This document shows, piece after piece, positions 23,886-32,956 of a stretch of 64,000 nucleotides of DNA. Origin of the DNA: Shimia haliotis (GTDB lineage Bacteria > Pseudomonadota > Alphaproteobacteria > Rhodobacterales > Rhodobacteraceae); contig NZ_FOSZ01000004.1 in assembly GCF_900114415.1 (NCBI RefSeq), positions 1-64,000 on the forward strand, in the 5' to 3' direction. The position numbers were made by a program, and so were the translations under genes. Below the pieces are notes generated by a model. It made no database searches and was not told the origin of the DNA. It saw only the letters and a list, made by a program, of their open reading frames with translations. The first letter of the stretch is position 1, and each line of letters opens with the position of its first letter.

Positions 23886-24142
23886 CAGGCGGTCTCCTCG
23901 TTGTATTCTTTTTCAAGGTGGGACCGGTCCGCCCGGTTCCGAGATTTTGCATAGCCGGTGCGCTCGCTTGTGCGCACCAGATGGAAGTAGGCCCAGATGC
24001 CCGCCGCTGCGCCAAGTGCCGCGAGAACTGCCGCTATGGTCATTTGACGACCATTGGCGGGGTCAGCAGTCAGAGCGAGAAACCCGAAGGCCCAGAACCC
24101 TGACCATGCGATCACATTAAGAATGGCAACCAGCTTGGGCAT
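23885..24142 (-). CDS. Small membrane protein inside importer A operon
   Basis: The 85-residue product has two hydrophobic helices (about residues 5-25 and 35-57) and a charged C-terminal tail rich in Arg, Lys and Glu. I do not recognise the family. It lies between the LivH- and LivM-type genes, starting 5 bases after one and overlapping the other by 1 base, so it is made together with the permease. The matching second cluster lacks it. An accessory subunit of the transporter is the natural guess. Confidence 0.7.
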   Translation of the reverse strand: MPKLVAILNVIAWSGFWAFGFLALTADPANGRQMTIAAVLAALGAAAGIWAYFHLVRTSERTGYAKSRNRADRSHLEKEYNEETA

Positions 24143-24147
24143 CCGCG

Positions 24148-25152
24148 TCAGACCCTCTCGATGATCTTTTCGCCGAACAGACCCTGAGGCCGGAAGACGA
24201 GGAAGAGGAGAGCGAGCACGTAGGCGAACCAGTTCTCAGTCGCGCCGCCCACAAGCGGGCCAACCCAGAATTCGAACAGTTTTTCACCCACACCGATGAT
24301 CAGACCGCCAACAATGGCGCCCGGGATCGAGGTGAAGCCGCCCAGCATCAGAACCGGAAGGGCCTTCAGCGCGATGAGCGAGAGTGAGAACTGAACGCCG
24401 GATTTGGCGCCCCACATGATACCTGCGACCAAAGCGACGAACCCTGCAAGCGACCAGACCAGAACCCAGATGAAGTTGAGCGAGATACCCACCGACAGAG
24501 CGGCCTGGTGGTCGTCTGCCACGGCGCGCATGGCGCGGCCCTGTTTGGTATACTGGCTGAAGGCAATCAGCGCCGCCACAAGGATACCCGCCACGATGGT
24601 CGCGGTGATGTCGAGGTTGTCGATGAAGAAGCCATAGCCAAAGGCGTTGAAGGTGAATTCATCAATCGCGAGGTTGATCCCCTGCGGCAAGCAGGTGTTC
24701 GCAGTCATGCAGAAATCGAGTTTTTTGATTTCGGAGTTCCACATCAGGTCGGCAAAGCCTTCGAGGAAATATGCCAGGCCGATGGTCGCCATGAAGAGGA
24801 TGATCGGCTCTTGCCCAACCAGATGGCGGAACACAAAGCGTTGCACCGCCCAGGCCAGCAGGATCATCACGATCACTGTAAAGATCAACGCAAACACCGA
24901 AGGAACATTCCACCCGAAAGTGTGCACATGTGTGCCAAAAATGGCATTGATCAGATGGGCAAAGGGCACCTGGCCGTTCTGGATGCCCACAAGGGTCATC
25001 GCTGCAAACAGCGCCATAACACCTTGCGCAAAGTTAAAGATGCCGGAGGCCTTGTAGATCAGGACGAAGCCCAGCGCGACAAGCGCATAGAGCACGCCCG
25101 CCATCAGGCCGTTGAGGAAGACCTCCATCGCAAATGCGAGTTGTTCAGGCAT
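24148..25152 (-). CDS. Importer A: LivH-type permease
   Basis: The 334-residue product has about eight membrane helices and LivH landmarks: GLMAGVLYALVALGFVLIYKA (split here across residues 15-36), GIFNFAQGVMALFAA, FSQYTKQGRAMRAVADD as the ATPase-contact loop and LPVLMLGGFTSIPGA. A soluble insertion of about 35 residues (NSEIKKLDFCMTANTCLPQ onwards) holds two cysteines and lies on the periplasmic side. It starts 41 bases after the LivG-type stop. Confidence 0.92.
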   Translation of the reverse strand: MPEQLAFAMEVFLNGLMAGVLYALVALGFVLIYKASGIFNFAQGVMALFAAMTLVGIQNGQVPFAHLINAIFGTHVHTFGWNVPSVFALIFTVIVMILLAWAVQRFVFRHLVGQEPIILFMATIGLAYFLEGFADLMWNSEIKKLDFCMTANTCLPQGINLAIDEFTFNAFGYGFFIDNLDITATIVAGILVAALIAFSQYTKQGRAMRAVADDHQAALSVGISLNFIWVLVWSLAGFVALVAGIMWGAKSGVQFSLSLIALKALPVLMLGGFTSIPGAIVGGLIIGVGEKLFEFWVGPLVGGATENWFAYVLALLFLVFRPQGLFGEKIIERV

Positions 25153-25193
25153 GGCGCACGCCTCCGGTTTTCAGTGTCATTTCAGTCAGTTGA

Positions 25194-26009
25194 TTAGTCA
25201 TGTGCCACCCCCAGATAGGCGTCGATGACGGCCTGGTTGTTGCGCACTTCGTCCGGCGTGCCGTCGCCGATCTTTTTGCCGTAGTCCATCACAACAACCC
25301 GATCGGAAAGGTCCATAACAACGCCCATGTCGTGTTCGATCAAGGCGATGGTGGTGCCGAATTCGTCGTTCATATCGAGGATAAAGCGGGACATGTCCTC
25401 CTTTTCCTCAACATTCATACCGGCCATTGGTTCGTCCAGCAGAAGAATCGACGGCTCCGCCGCCAGCGCGCGGGCGAGCTCGACACGCTTCTTCAGGCCA
25501 TAGGGCAGACGGCCAACCGGCGTTTTGCGGATCGCCTGAATTTCGAGGAAGTCGATGATCTTCTCGACAAACTCGCGGTTTTCCACTTCTTCCTGCTGGG
25601 CCTTGCCCATCCAGATCGCCTGACTCAGCAAGCCAGCGTTCATCTGGCGCATGCGTCCGGTCATGACGTTGTCCAGAACGGTCATGCCTTCAAACAATGC
25701 GATGTTCTGGAAGGTCCGTGCGATACCCTGCTGTGCCACCTCGTAGGGTTTCATAGGCGGACGCTTGGCACCTTTATACCAAACTTCACCTTCCTGCGGC
25801 ACATAGAAGCCGGAGATGACGTTCAGCATCGAAGACTTACCGGCACCGTTCGGGCCGATGATCGCGCGGATCTCACCTTCGCGGATGTCGAACGAAATAT
25901 CCGTGATCGCCTTCACACCGCCAAAGCGCAGTGTGATGTTTTTCATTTCCATCACGGTCGGGCCAATTGTGCGACCGTCCTCGGTGACGTAGCTTTCCTG
26001 CGTGCTCAT
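25194..26009 (-). CDS. Importer A: LivG-type ABC ATPase
   Basis: The 271-residue ATPase has Walker A GPNGAGKSS (near residue 52), the signature region LPYGLKKRVELARAL (the Liv-type form of the C-loop) and Walker B ILLLDEPMAGM, with switch histidine in LIEHDMGVVM. Its start overlaps the stop of the acyl-CoA synthetase gene by 4 bases (ATGA), so ligase and transporter are translationally coupled. Confidence 0.92.
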   Translation of the reverse strand: MSTQESYVTEDGRTIGPTVMEMKNITLRFGGVKAITDISFDIREGEIRAIIGPNGAGKSSMLNVISGFYVPQEGEVWYKGAKRPPMKPYEVAQQGIARTFQNIALFEGMTVLDNVMTGRMRQMNAGLLSQAIWMGKAQQEEVENREFVEKIIDFLEIQAIRKTPVGRLPYGLKKRVELARALAAEPSILLLDEPMAGMNVEEKEDMSRFILDMNDEFGTTIALIEHDMGVVMDLSDRVVVMDYGKKIGDGTPDEVRNNQAVIDAYLGVAHD

Positions 26010-27976
26010 TCTGCGGCTACCTTTGCTGCGGTTGAGACGACTGCGGCGTCGCGCAGTTCAAGGGTGGCCTTGATCGAGCCTTTGCGGCCGTCTTCATAGG
26101 TCACTTCGGTTTCGGTCGAGACCGTGGTGGAGCCGTCATAAAGCGCATCCACGAGGTCCTTGAACTTGTCGGCCACAATCACACGGCGCACCTTGCGGGT
26201 CCGGGTCATTTCGCCGTCATCCGCGTCCAGTTCCTTGTGCAGCACAAGGAAGCGGTGGATTTGGCAACCGGCCAGCATCGGGTCAGCGGCAACCGATTTG
26301 TTCACGGTTTCCACATGGCTCTGAATGCTGTCGAGAACCTTCGGGTGACCCGCGAGTTCTTGATAGGACGCGTACGCGATGTTGTTGCGTTCCGCCCAGT
26401 TGCCCACCGCCGTCAAGTCGATGTTGATAAAGGCGACACAGTTCTCTTTTCCGTTGCCAAACAGCACGGCCTCAAGAATGTCAGGATAGAACTTGAGTTT
26501 GTTCTCGACATATTTCGGCGCGAACATAGAACCGTCCGCCATTTTGCCAACGTCTTTGGCGCGGTCGATGATGCGTAGATGGCCGGAACCCTCTTCAAAG
26601 AAGCCCGCGTCACCCGTTGCCACCCAGCCTTCAGCGTCTTTAGTCGAGGCGGTGGATTCAGGATTGTTGTAGTATTCCACAAAGGTGCCCGGCGAGCGGT
26701 AAAAGATTTCGCCATTGTCGGCAATTTTGATTTCCACGTCGGGGCTTGGCACGCCCACGGTGTCCGCGCGCACCTCACCGTCCGGCTGGGCGGTGATGAA
26801 TACGGTGGCTTCGGTTTGACCATAAAGCTGTTTCAGGTTGATGCCGAGGGAGCGGTAGAATTCGAAAATCTCCGGCCCGATCGCTTCACCAGCGGTATAG
26901 CCAACACGCACGCGGCCAAAGCCAAGCGTGTCTTTCAGCGGGCCATAAACAAAGAATTCGCCCAGCTTGTACTTCAGCTTGTCCATCCCGCCGACAGGCT
27001 TGCCGTCCAGAATGTTGGGGCCAACCTTTTTGGCGAGATCCATGAAGTAGCGGAACATGCGGCGCTTGAGCGGGCCGGCGTCTTCCATGCGGATCATCAC
27101 GTTGGTGAGCTGTGTTTCAAACACGCGCGGCGGGGCAAAGTAGTAGGTCGGCCCAATTTCGCGCAGGTCGGTCATCATTGTGTCCGGCGATTCCGGGCAG
27201 TTCACACAGAAACCGGTCCAGTAGGCCTGACCGATCGAGAAGATGAAGTCACCCACCCAAGCCATCGGCAGATAGGCGAGGATTTCTTCGCCTGCGCCGA
27301 GGTTGTCGAACTCGGACGAATTCTTGGCGCTTTCAATCACGTTGCGGTTGGAAAGAACCACGCCTTTCGGCTTGCCGGTGGTACCCGAGGTGTAGAGCAT
27401 CACGCAGGTGCTGTCATAAGTCAGCTTGGCGCGGCGTTCCTGCAGATCGGTGATCCATTCGTCATAGGCGGCACGGCCCTGATTCTGGATGTGACTGAAC
27501 TCATGCAGCGCGTGGTGGTCGTATTTACGCAGGCCACGCGGATCGATGTAGATCATGTGTTTGAACTGATGCAGGTGTTCCTGAATCTCAATGATCTTGT
27601 CGACCTGCTCCTGGTCTTCGACGATGGCGTATTTCGCGCCGCAGTGGCCAAGGATGTACTCCATCTCTTCGGCGGCACTGTCGTTGTAAACCGGTACGGG
27701 CACCGCGCCTACGGATTGCGCGGCCACCATCGACCAATAGAAATAAGGGCGATTGCGGCCAATGATGGCGACAAAGTCACCCTCTTCAACACCAAGGTTG
27801 ATCAGGCCAAGCGCGAGCGCCTCGATTTCTTTTTCTGTTTCTGCCCAAGTCCAGCGCTGCCAAATGCCGAACTCTTTCTCCCGATATGCGTCCTTGTCCG
27901 CATAGAGAGTGGCGTTACGCTGCAAGAGCGCCGGAACGGATGCGAGTCCGCCGGTCGCCTGTGACGACTGTGCCAA
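26006..27976 (-). CDS. Importer A: AMP-dependent acyl-CoA synthetase
   Basis: The 656-residue product is a long-chain-type acyl-CoA synthetase (adenylate-forming). P-loop YTSGTTGKPKGVV near residue 205, YGQTEATVFITA as the adenine-binding A5 motif near 385, and WVATGDAGFFE near 450 are intact; the C-terminal lysine region follows at about 600. It is the first gene of the operon, so the imported acid is probably trapped as a CoA ester. A TTG start at 27976 is chosen because GGGAGG lies 8 bases upstream; the frame stays open to another TTG at 28090 with a poorly placed site, adding 38 residues. No in-frame ATG is near. Confidence 0.88.
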   Translation of the reverse strand: MAQSSQATGGLASVPALLQRNATLYADKDAYREKEFGIWQRWTWAETEKEIEALALGLINLGVEEGDFVAIIGRNRPYFYWSMVAAQSVGAVPVPVYNDSAAEEMEYILGHCGAKYAIVEDQEQVDKIIEIQEHLHQFKHMIYIDPRGLRKYDHHALHEFSHIQNQGRAAYDEWITDLQERRAKLTYDSTCVMLYTSGTTGKPKGVVLSNRNVIESAKNSSEFDNLGAGEEILAYLPMAWVGDFIFSIGQAYWTGFCVNCPESPDTMMTDLREIGPTYYFAPPRVFETQLTNVMIRMEDAGPLKRRMFRYFMDLAKKVGPNILDGKPVGGMDKLKYKLGEFFVYGPLKDTLGFGRVRVGYTAGEAIGPEIFEFYRSLGINLKQLYGQTEATVFITAQPDGEVRADTVGVPSPDVEIKIADNGEIFYRSPGTFVEYYNNPESTASTKDAEGWVATGDAGFFEEGSGHLRIIDRAKDVGKMADGSMFAPKYVENKLKFYPDILEAVLFGNGKENCVAFINIDLTAVGNWAERNNIAYASYQELAGHPKVLDSIQSHVETVNKSVAADPMLAGCQIHRFLVLHKELDADDGEMTRTRKVRRVIVADKFKDLVDALYDGSTTVSTETEVTYEDGRKGSIKATLELRDAAVVSTAAKVAAE

Positions 27977-28171
27977 AATGTATTCCTCCCATTCACCCGC
28001 GGCTGCGGGCTGAAACCGCCGAAACGATTCTTCACCTTCCAAGGTGCGAATTAGAACCTCGCGGTCAACTTTTTCCTGAACATTTCCCAATCCTTTCGAA
28101 TTGTAACAGCATGCATTTCTGACTTTGCCCGCTTCTGCCCGAGTGGTAGCGGTGAGTAGAAGGAGATCACG

Positions 28172-30085
28172 ATGCAGCCTTCGGCCCGCAAAATTCAGGA
28201 CATGACCGCCGCAGGTCTGAACCTCATCAAGCAGGCGTTGTCGATTTATGACAGCGATCTGAAGCTAGTGGTGGCCAACGCACGATTCAGGGAGATGTTC
28301 TCAATTCCGCGCGCGCTGATTCAACCTGGCGCGGATTTTTCGGACACTATTCGGTTTTTGATCGAAAACGGTGAATACGGGCATGTGCCGGAAGATATTG
28401 TCGAAGAATTCATCGCCGAACGCGTGGAACGTGCTCGTGCATTTGAGCCTCATTACTTTGAGCGCGAGCGCGCGGATGGGCGCTGGATCAGCGTCGAGGG
28501 TTCGCCGCTTCCGCAGGGTGGCTGGGTTGCCGTTTACACGGACATTACGTCCACGAAGCGACAGGAGGCTCTGCTTCGGTCTCGATCTGAAGAGCTTTCG
28601 GATCAGGTGCTGAAACACGCTGAGGAATTGTCGGCCACCAACCGAGAATTGGAGGCGACTGTCCAAACTTTGGAAGAGGTCAAACGCCAATTGACCGAAA
28701 GTGAAGCACGGATGCGGTTGACGGCGGAGATGATGCCGGCCCACATCGCGCATCTTGGCCCCGATCGGCTATATACCTATTCCAACCGACGCCTAAGCGC
28801 GGTGATCCCGGGTCGGCCTTCTGATATCGTGGGTATGCACGCGCGTGACGCTTTGGGAGAGAGTGCGTTTACCGCCATCGAGCCCTACATGGAACGCGCC
28901 TTTCGTGGAAAGGCCTCGGTGTTTGAATTCAACGAACATCCCTCGACGCGCCGTATCCGAGTGGCTTTTACACCTGATGATGCCTCTGACGACATGCGCG
29001 GGGTCTATGTGCTGTCTATGGATGTAACAGAGGAAACCCAGGCCCGCGTGGCACTGCAACAAACTCGTCGCCGCGAAATTGCCGCTCAGATGACGAGCGG
29101 GCTGGCCCATGATTTTTCCAACCTTCTGACCATTATTCTCGGCACTCAGGGAAAGCTCAGCAAGATTGATTTGCCGGGCGATGCCCCCGAATTGGTGGAG
29201 GCCACTCTTGGCGCTGCTCGGCGTGGCGGTAAACTTTTGGATCAACTTGCCAATGTCACAGGCCCCCGTGTTCCTCATTTGGAACCGACGGACATGCGCA
29301 AATTCCTTGCCGATCTGGAAACGCTGGCTCGCCCAACGCTGGACGGAGCTGTCACGCTTATTATCGAAAACAATATTCCCGATGAAACCGTGATGCTCGA
29401 CACCGCAATGCTGCAAGACAGTTTGGTCAACCTTTTGCTAAACGCGCGAGATGCATGTGGCGGGGACGGCACGATTTTGTTGATTGCCGAGCTCGTCCAA
29501 AACACGTGGGTTCAGTTCACGGTCCGTGACACCGGCACAGGGTTCAGCGACGAAGCCTTAATGCGCGCGCTTGATCCGTTTTTTACGACAAAAGGTTCCG
29601 ACGGCAGCGGCCTGGGTCTCGCCATGGTTTATGACATGACCAAGCTCGTGGGCGGCGACATAAAAATCGGCAACACAGGCACCGGCGGACAGGTTCGCAT
29701 GCGCTTGCCACTACGACGCGCAATGCAGGGCACGGCACCAGGACTGGCCCTTTTGGTGGAAGACAACCCCGATCTGCGGGGCCTGATCCGCGATATGCTT
29801 ACGGATATGCAACACACCGTCATCGAAGCTGCCAGTGTCGAAGAGGCGCACATTTTGCTGGAACAGGTCCCTGACATCACACTTGTTCTGTCAGACATCT
29901 CACTGGAAGGCGAAGCAACGGGCGTGGACCTCGTGCGCTCCTTGCGCAACGACGCAATTCCCGCATATTTAATGACCTCCTTGCCGGTCAGTGATCCACT
30001 CTATATCGAAGGCGCATCCCGAGCGCCCGTTTTGTCCAAGCCGTTCACTGGCGACCAGCTTGACCAATTCCTGCACCCGAAGTGA
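28172..30085 (+). CDS. PAS hybrid sensor histidine kinase/response regulator
   Basis: The 637-residue product has no membrane segments, so it senses a cytoplasmic cue. In order: an N-terminal PAS domain starting GLNLIKQALSIYDSDLKLVV (10-125), a coiled coil (130-175), a second PAS domain (175-285), the phosphoacceptor box SGLAHDFSNLLTIILG near 310, ATPase motifs NLLLNARDAC, DTGTGFSD and GSGLGLAMV (425-490), and a receiver domain with VEDNPDLRG, LVLSDISLEG and LSKPF (525-637). GAAGGAG precedes the ATG. It is divergent from importer A and precedes its probable partner regulator by 7 bases; control of importer A is inferred. Confidence 0.92.
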   Translation: MQPSARKIQDMTAAGLNLIKQALSIYDSDLKLVVANARFREMFSIPRALIQPGADFSDTIRFLIENGEYGHVPEDIVEEFIAERVERARAFEPHYFERERADGRWISVEGSPLPQGGWVAVYTDITSTKRQEALLRSRSEELSDQVLKHAEELSATNRELEATVQTLEEVKRQLTESEARMRLTAEMMPAHIAHLGPDRLYTYSNRRLSAVIPGRPSDIVGMHARDALGESAFTAIEPYMERAFRGKASVFEFNEHPSTRRIRVAFTPDDASDDMRGVYVLSMDVTEETQARVALQQTRRREIAAQMTSGLAHDFSNLLTIILGTQGKLSKIDLPGDAPELVEATLGAARRGGKLLDQLANVTGPRVPHLEPTDMRKFLADLETLARPTLDGAVTLIIENNIPDETVMLDTAMLQDSLVNLLLNARDACGGDGTILLIAELVQNTWVQFTVRDTGTGFSDEALMRALDPFFTTKGSDGSGLGLAMVYDMTKLVGGDIKIGNTGTGGQVRMRLPLRRAMQGTAPGLALLVEDNPDLRGLIRDMLTDMQHTVIEAASVEEAHILLEQVPDITLVLSDISLEGEATGVDLVRSLRNDAIPAYLMTSLPVSDPLYIEGASRAPVLSKPFTGDQLDQFLHPK

Positions 30086-30092
30086 GACCCCC

Positions 30093-30803
30093 ATGACTGC
30101 CCCGCTTGTCACCATTCTGGACGATGAACCCGAGATCCGCCGCATCCTTGCGGACGCTTTGGAAGACGCGGGGTTTCGCACAATGGGATTTTCACGGGCC
30201 ACCGAATTCGAGGCAATGCTGAAGTCAACCACGCCGGATGTGTGTCTTGTTGATCTTGGTCTGCCGGATAAGGACGGGTTGACGTTGGTGCATCGTCTGG
30301 CTCTGGAAGTGGGCGCCGCGGTGATCATCATATCTGGCCGTGCGCAAGTGCAAGATCGGATCACTGGGCTGGAACTCGGCGCAGACGACTACATCATCAA
30401 GCCGTTTGATCCGACCGAAGTTGTCGCGCGCGTCCGCGTCCGGTTGCGCAAAGACCGTGCCGCGACGCCGGCGTCTGGTCCTGCGAACACGGCTGAATTC
30501 AACGGCTGGACCGCCTATTTCGACCGCTATGTACTGATCGACGAAGAGGGCGAAGAAACCACTTTCAGCCACGCTGAAGGCGAAGTTCTGCGCCTATTTC
30601 TGGAGAGCCCGAAACGACTTGTCAGCCGCGCACAGATGCAAGAGATCCTTGGTGGCGCCGCCGGAGAGAGTTTTGATCGCGCCATGGATGTTCGTATCTC
30701 CCGTCTACGCACCAAATTGCGGGAAGACCCGAAAAACCCACGCCTGATCAAAACCATCTATGGTGCTGGTTACATTTTCTTGGGTGACGTCACCTGGCGC
30801 TAA
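30093..30803 (+). CDS. OmpR-family response regulator
   Basis: The 236-residue product has a receiver domain (ILDDEPEIRRIL, phosphoacceptor D in VDLGLPDKDG near residue 52, KPFDPTEVVARV) and a C-terminal winged helix (SHAEGEVLRLF, RAMDVRISRLRTKL, KTIYGAGYIF). It lies 7 bases after the hybrid kinase and is very probably its output regulator. The ATG at 30093 begins the receiver; the longer open frame from 29991 overlaps the kinase. Confidence 0.93.
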   Translation: MTAPLVTILDDEPEIRRILADALEDAGFRTMGFSRATEFEAMLKSTTPDVCLVDLGLPDKDGLTLVHRLALEVGAAVIIISGRAQVQDRITGLELGADDYIIKPFDPTEVVARVRVRLRKDRAATPASGPANTAEFNGWTAYFDRYVLIDEEGEETTFSHAEGEVLRLFLESPKRLVSRAQMQEILGGAAGESFDRAMDVRISRLRTKLREDPKNPRLIKTIYGAGYIFLGDVTWR

Positions 30804-30911
30804 GCTGACGACAAATTTCCCCACAATACCTAGGCGTTACCCCACGATATACGCAACTTGTAGATTTCACCCACAAGATGAGCTACACTTGTTTCATTGT
30901 TAAGTGGCGTT

Positions 30912-30934
30912 GCGGGTCGCAAAGGCCCGCCTTT
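30912..30934 (+). terminator. Possible weak terminator or leader hairpin
   Basis: GCGGGT at 30912-30917 pairs with GCCCGC at 30925-30930 and is followed by CTTTT. It lies 108 bases past the response-regulator stop and just before the MAPEG ribosome site, so it could end the first transcript or act in the leader of the second. Confidence 0.4.
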
Positions 30935-30949
30935 TGAGAGGTTTGCGAT

Positions 30950-31348
30950 ATGACCGAGCTTGAGCATTACACCGCTCTGACCGCTCTTTGGGTCGGATTG
31001 GCTTGGGCGCCTTATATCGTTGATCGGGTTTTGGTGCGCGGCCTTTTAGGGGCCCTTGCCAACCCCAGTCCTGATGCAATCCCGCAATCGCACTGGGCGC
31101 AACGCGCCAAGCGCGCGCACAAAGTGGCTGTTGAAGCCTTTCTCCCCTTTGCTGTACTCGCGCTCATGGCGATGATGCGGGCACCGGATGATATTTATGC
31201 GGGTACTTTGGCAAAAACCTTCTTCTTTGCTCTTGTCGCGCATTATCTCATCTACCTCTTCGGCATCATTGTATTGCGCACGCTGGCCTTCGTGGTCGCG
31301 GTAAGCGCAATGGGTCTCATGGCGCTACATGTGCTGGGTGTCACCTAA
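30950..31348 (+). CDS. MAPEG family membrane protein
   Basis: The 132-residue product has four hydrophobic helices and the MAPEG-type loop RAKRAHKVAVEAFLPFA after helix 1. In eukaryotic relatives (microsomal glutathione transferases) this loop binds glutathione through an Arg and an Asn; here the Asn position is Val, so glutathione activity is doubtful. Bacterial members of this short group are uncharacterised inner-membrane proteins. A terminator follows. Confidence 0.8.
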   Translation: MTELEHYTALTALWVGLAWAPYIVDRVLVRGLLGALANPSPDAIPQSHWAQRAKRAHKVAVEAFLPFAVLALMAMMRAPDDIYAGTLAKTFFFALVAHYLIYLFGIIVLRTLAFVVAVSAMGLMALHVLGVT

Positions 31349-31373
31349 AGAAATCTCACGGATCACTCCCGCC

Positions 31374-31414
31374 TTCCCCGCAGACCAGACCATCGGCTGC
31401 GGGGAATTTTTTTT
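31374..31414 (+). terminator. Terminator of the MAPEG gene
   Basis: TTCCCCGCAG at 31374-31383 pairs perfectly with 31397-31406 around a 13-base loop, then eight T. Confidence 0.92.
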
Positions 31415-32286
31415 CACGCGACAAACTCTGCACGACGTTTCCTGAATTCCGGCACCAAAATCTCACGAAAGGCTTTGACCTTTGCGCTTGGCCAGACGTC
31501 CGGATGACCCACCAACCATACATCTGCATAGGTTTGGGGCTCTATCGCGGGCACCTGTACAAGGCCTGGCGTCGCGCGACCGAGAAACACCGGCATCCGC
31601 ACAACGCCCAACCCTGACACCGCGGCCCCGACCATTGCGGCCATGTCGTTGCAAACCAAAACCACACGACTATTGGGAAACCTTTCCAACGCCTGTTTGG
31701 GGACATGTGCGATCTGCTCATAAACCACCCAGTCGATGACCGCAGCTTTGCCTTCTGTCATACGCTCGGCCCAGATCGGTGCGGCGAAGCTTGCGCTGTC
31801 CTGTGCGGCCATGCGCAAACCGGTCAGGCTGTCTCCGGGTGACGCGCTGATCCGGATTGCCAAATCAGCCTCGCGTCGGGTCAGGTCGGCCAATTCATTA
31901 CCGGCTTTCAGGTACACCTCGACGGCTGGATGCGCCTCAGCAAACTGTGCGATTGCAGGTGCAACATATGGGCCAATCATCAATTGTGGCGCCGTCAGTA
32001 CAAGCCGCCCAGACAGGCGCTCGTCCTGTCCTTGCAACTGACGCAAGAGATCGTGCTCGCGCGCCTCCATTTCGGCGGCATGTTCAGCCACCCGCAAACC
32101 CGCGCGCGTGGGCTGATAGCCATCCGCCAAGCGTTCAAAAAGGATCATATCCAGAGCGCTCTCGGCCCGCGCAATACGCCGCGCGACGGTGGTGTAGTTC
32201 ACGCCCAAAGCAGCGCCCGCCGCTGCCAATGAGCCTCCGCGCACCACGTGCAATACCGTTTTTAGGTCATCCCAATCAACATTCAT
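31414..32286 (-). CDS. LysR-family transcriptional regulator
   Basis: The 290-residue product has an N-terminal winged helix (WDDLKTVLHVVRGGSLAAAG, residues 5-24, then ARRIARAESAL) and a type I periplasmic-binding-like effector domain. It is divergent from the DUF1330 gene, and a perfect 11-bp palindrome lies 8 bases before its start codon, an arrangement typical of LysR self-control and activation of the opposite gene. Its effector is unknown. Confidence 0.92.
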   Translation of the reverse strand: MNVDWDDLKTVLHVVRGGSLAAAGAALGVNYTTVARRIARAESALDMILFERLADGYQPTRAGLRVAEHAAEMEAREHDLLRQLQGQDERLSGRLVLTAPQLMIGPYVAPAIAQFAEAHPAVEVYLKAGNELADLTRREADLAIRISASPGDSLTGLRMAAQDSASFAAPIWAERMTEGKAAVIDWVVYEQIAHVPKQALERFPNSRVVLVCNDMAAMVGAAVSGLGVVRMPVFLGRATPGLVQVPAIEPQTYADVWLVGHPDVWPSAKVKAFREILVPEFRKRRAEFVA

Positions 32287-32293
32287 GCATGCA

Positions 32294-32318
32294 GTATTGC
32301 ATGTGTTACATGCAATAC
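32294..32318. promoter_or_regulatory. 25-bp palindromic operator between LysR and DUF1330 genes
   Basis: GTATTGCATGT, a GTT spacer, and ACATGCAATAC form perfect 11-bp arms. It contains the T-N11-A shape bound by LysR regulators and lies between the two divergent start codons, close to the LysR start. Confidence 0.8.
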
Positions 32319-32383
32319 CACGCGTTTTTGCAAATTCAATCTGCCCCTACTCTGGAGACACCTCAGAAAAGACGGAGAATTTC

Positions 32384-32665
32384 ATGATCTATGCGTATGC
32401 GAAACTGACCGTTTCAAACCCCGAAGCCCTGTCCGACTACCGTGATAAAGCCGGCCCTGCCCTTGCTCGCCACGGAGGAAAAGTGGTGCAAGGCAGCGGC
32501 AATGTGATGCCAATCGACGGTGCGCCGGACGTGCCGGATGTGGCGGCCATACTGTCTTTTCCCGACAAGAATAGCGCGCTGCAGTGGATCAACGATCCGG
32601 ATTTGGCCGACATCCATGCCCTGCGCCGCAGTTCTGGTGGGTCCGAGATTTTGTTACTGACCTGA
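32384..32665 (+). CDS. DUF1330 family protein
   Basis: The 93-residue product matches DUF1330, a small ferredoxin-like (dimeric alpha/beta barrel) family: IYAYAKLTVSNPEALSDYRD at the N-terminus, then ILSFPDKNSALQWINDP. Function in this family is unknown. GGAG precedes the ATG at 32384. Divergent from the LysR gene and probably its target. Confidence 0.82.
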   Translation: MIYAYAKLTVSNPEALSDYRDKAGPALARHGGKVVQGSGNVMPIDGAPDVPDVAAILSFPDKNSALQWINDPDLADIHALRRSSGGSEILLLT

Positions 32666-32728
32666 CGGCGGCGTAGCGCGAAACACAGACCCTATTGCGC
32701 CGTGATTCGCAGCGCGATAGGATTCCTT

Positions 32729-32956
32729 ATGGCGATCTGCATCTTATATAAGCCATCCCTTAAAACACGCCCGCGGTACTACCGCGTTGAAATCGCTATG
32801 AACCTCTTTGAGGAGGTTTCGGTGATGCGTGAATGGGGAGTGGCCGGCGGAAAAGGCGCAAGCCGCGTGAACATCTTCGGCAATCTGCGCGAAGCCTCTA
32901 ACGCTGCTGATCGGTATCGTCGACGTGCGCAACGCCGCGGCTATGCTCGCGACTAA
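32729..32956 (+). CDS. WGR-domain small protein
   Basis: Most of this 75-residue protein is a WGR domain, a small fold first noted in poly(ADP-ribose) polymerases and bacterial proteins and thought to bind nucleic acid: [20 protein letters not shown] followed by GVAGGKG. The second key residue of the Trp-Gly-Arg motif reads WGV here. ATG 32729 is preferred over a GTG at 32702. Its stop overlaps the converging M20 gene by 4 bases. Confidence 0.72.
   Translation: MAICILYKPSLKTRPRYYRVEIAMNLFEEVSVMREWGVAGGKGASRVNIFGNLREASNAADRYRRRAQRRGYARD

Noticed and set aside
26579-27964. Plus-strand frame of 461 aa opposite the synthetase
   Set aside because: Shadow of the acyl-CoA synthetase on the other strand.
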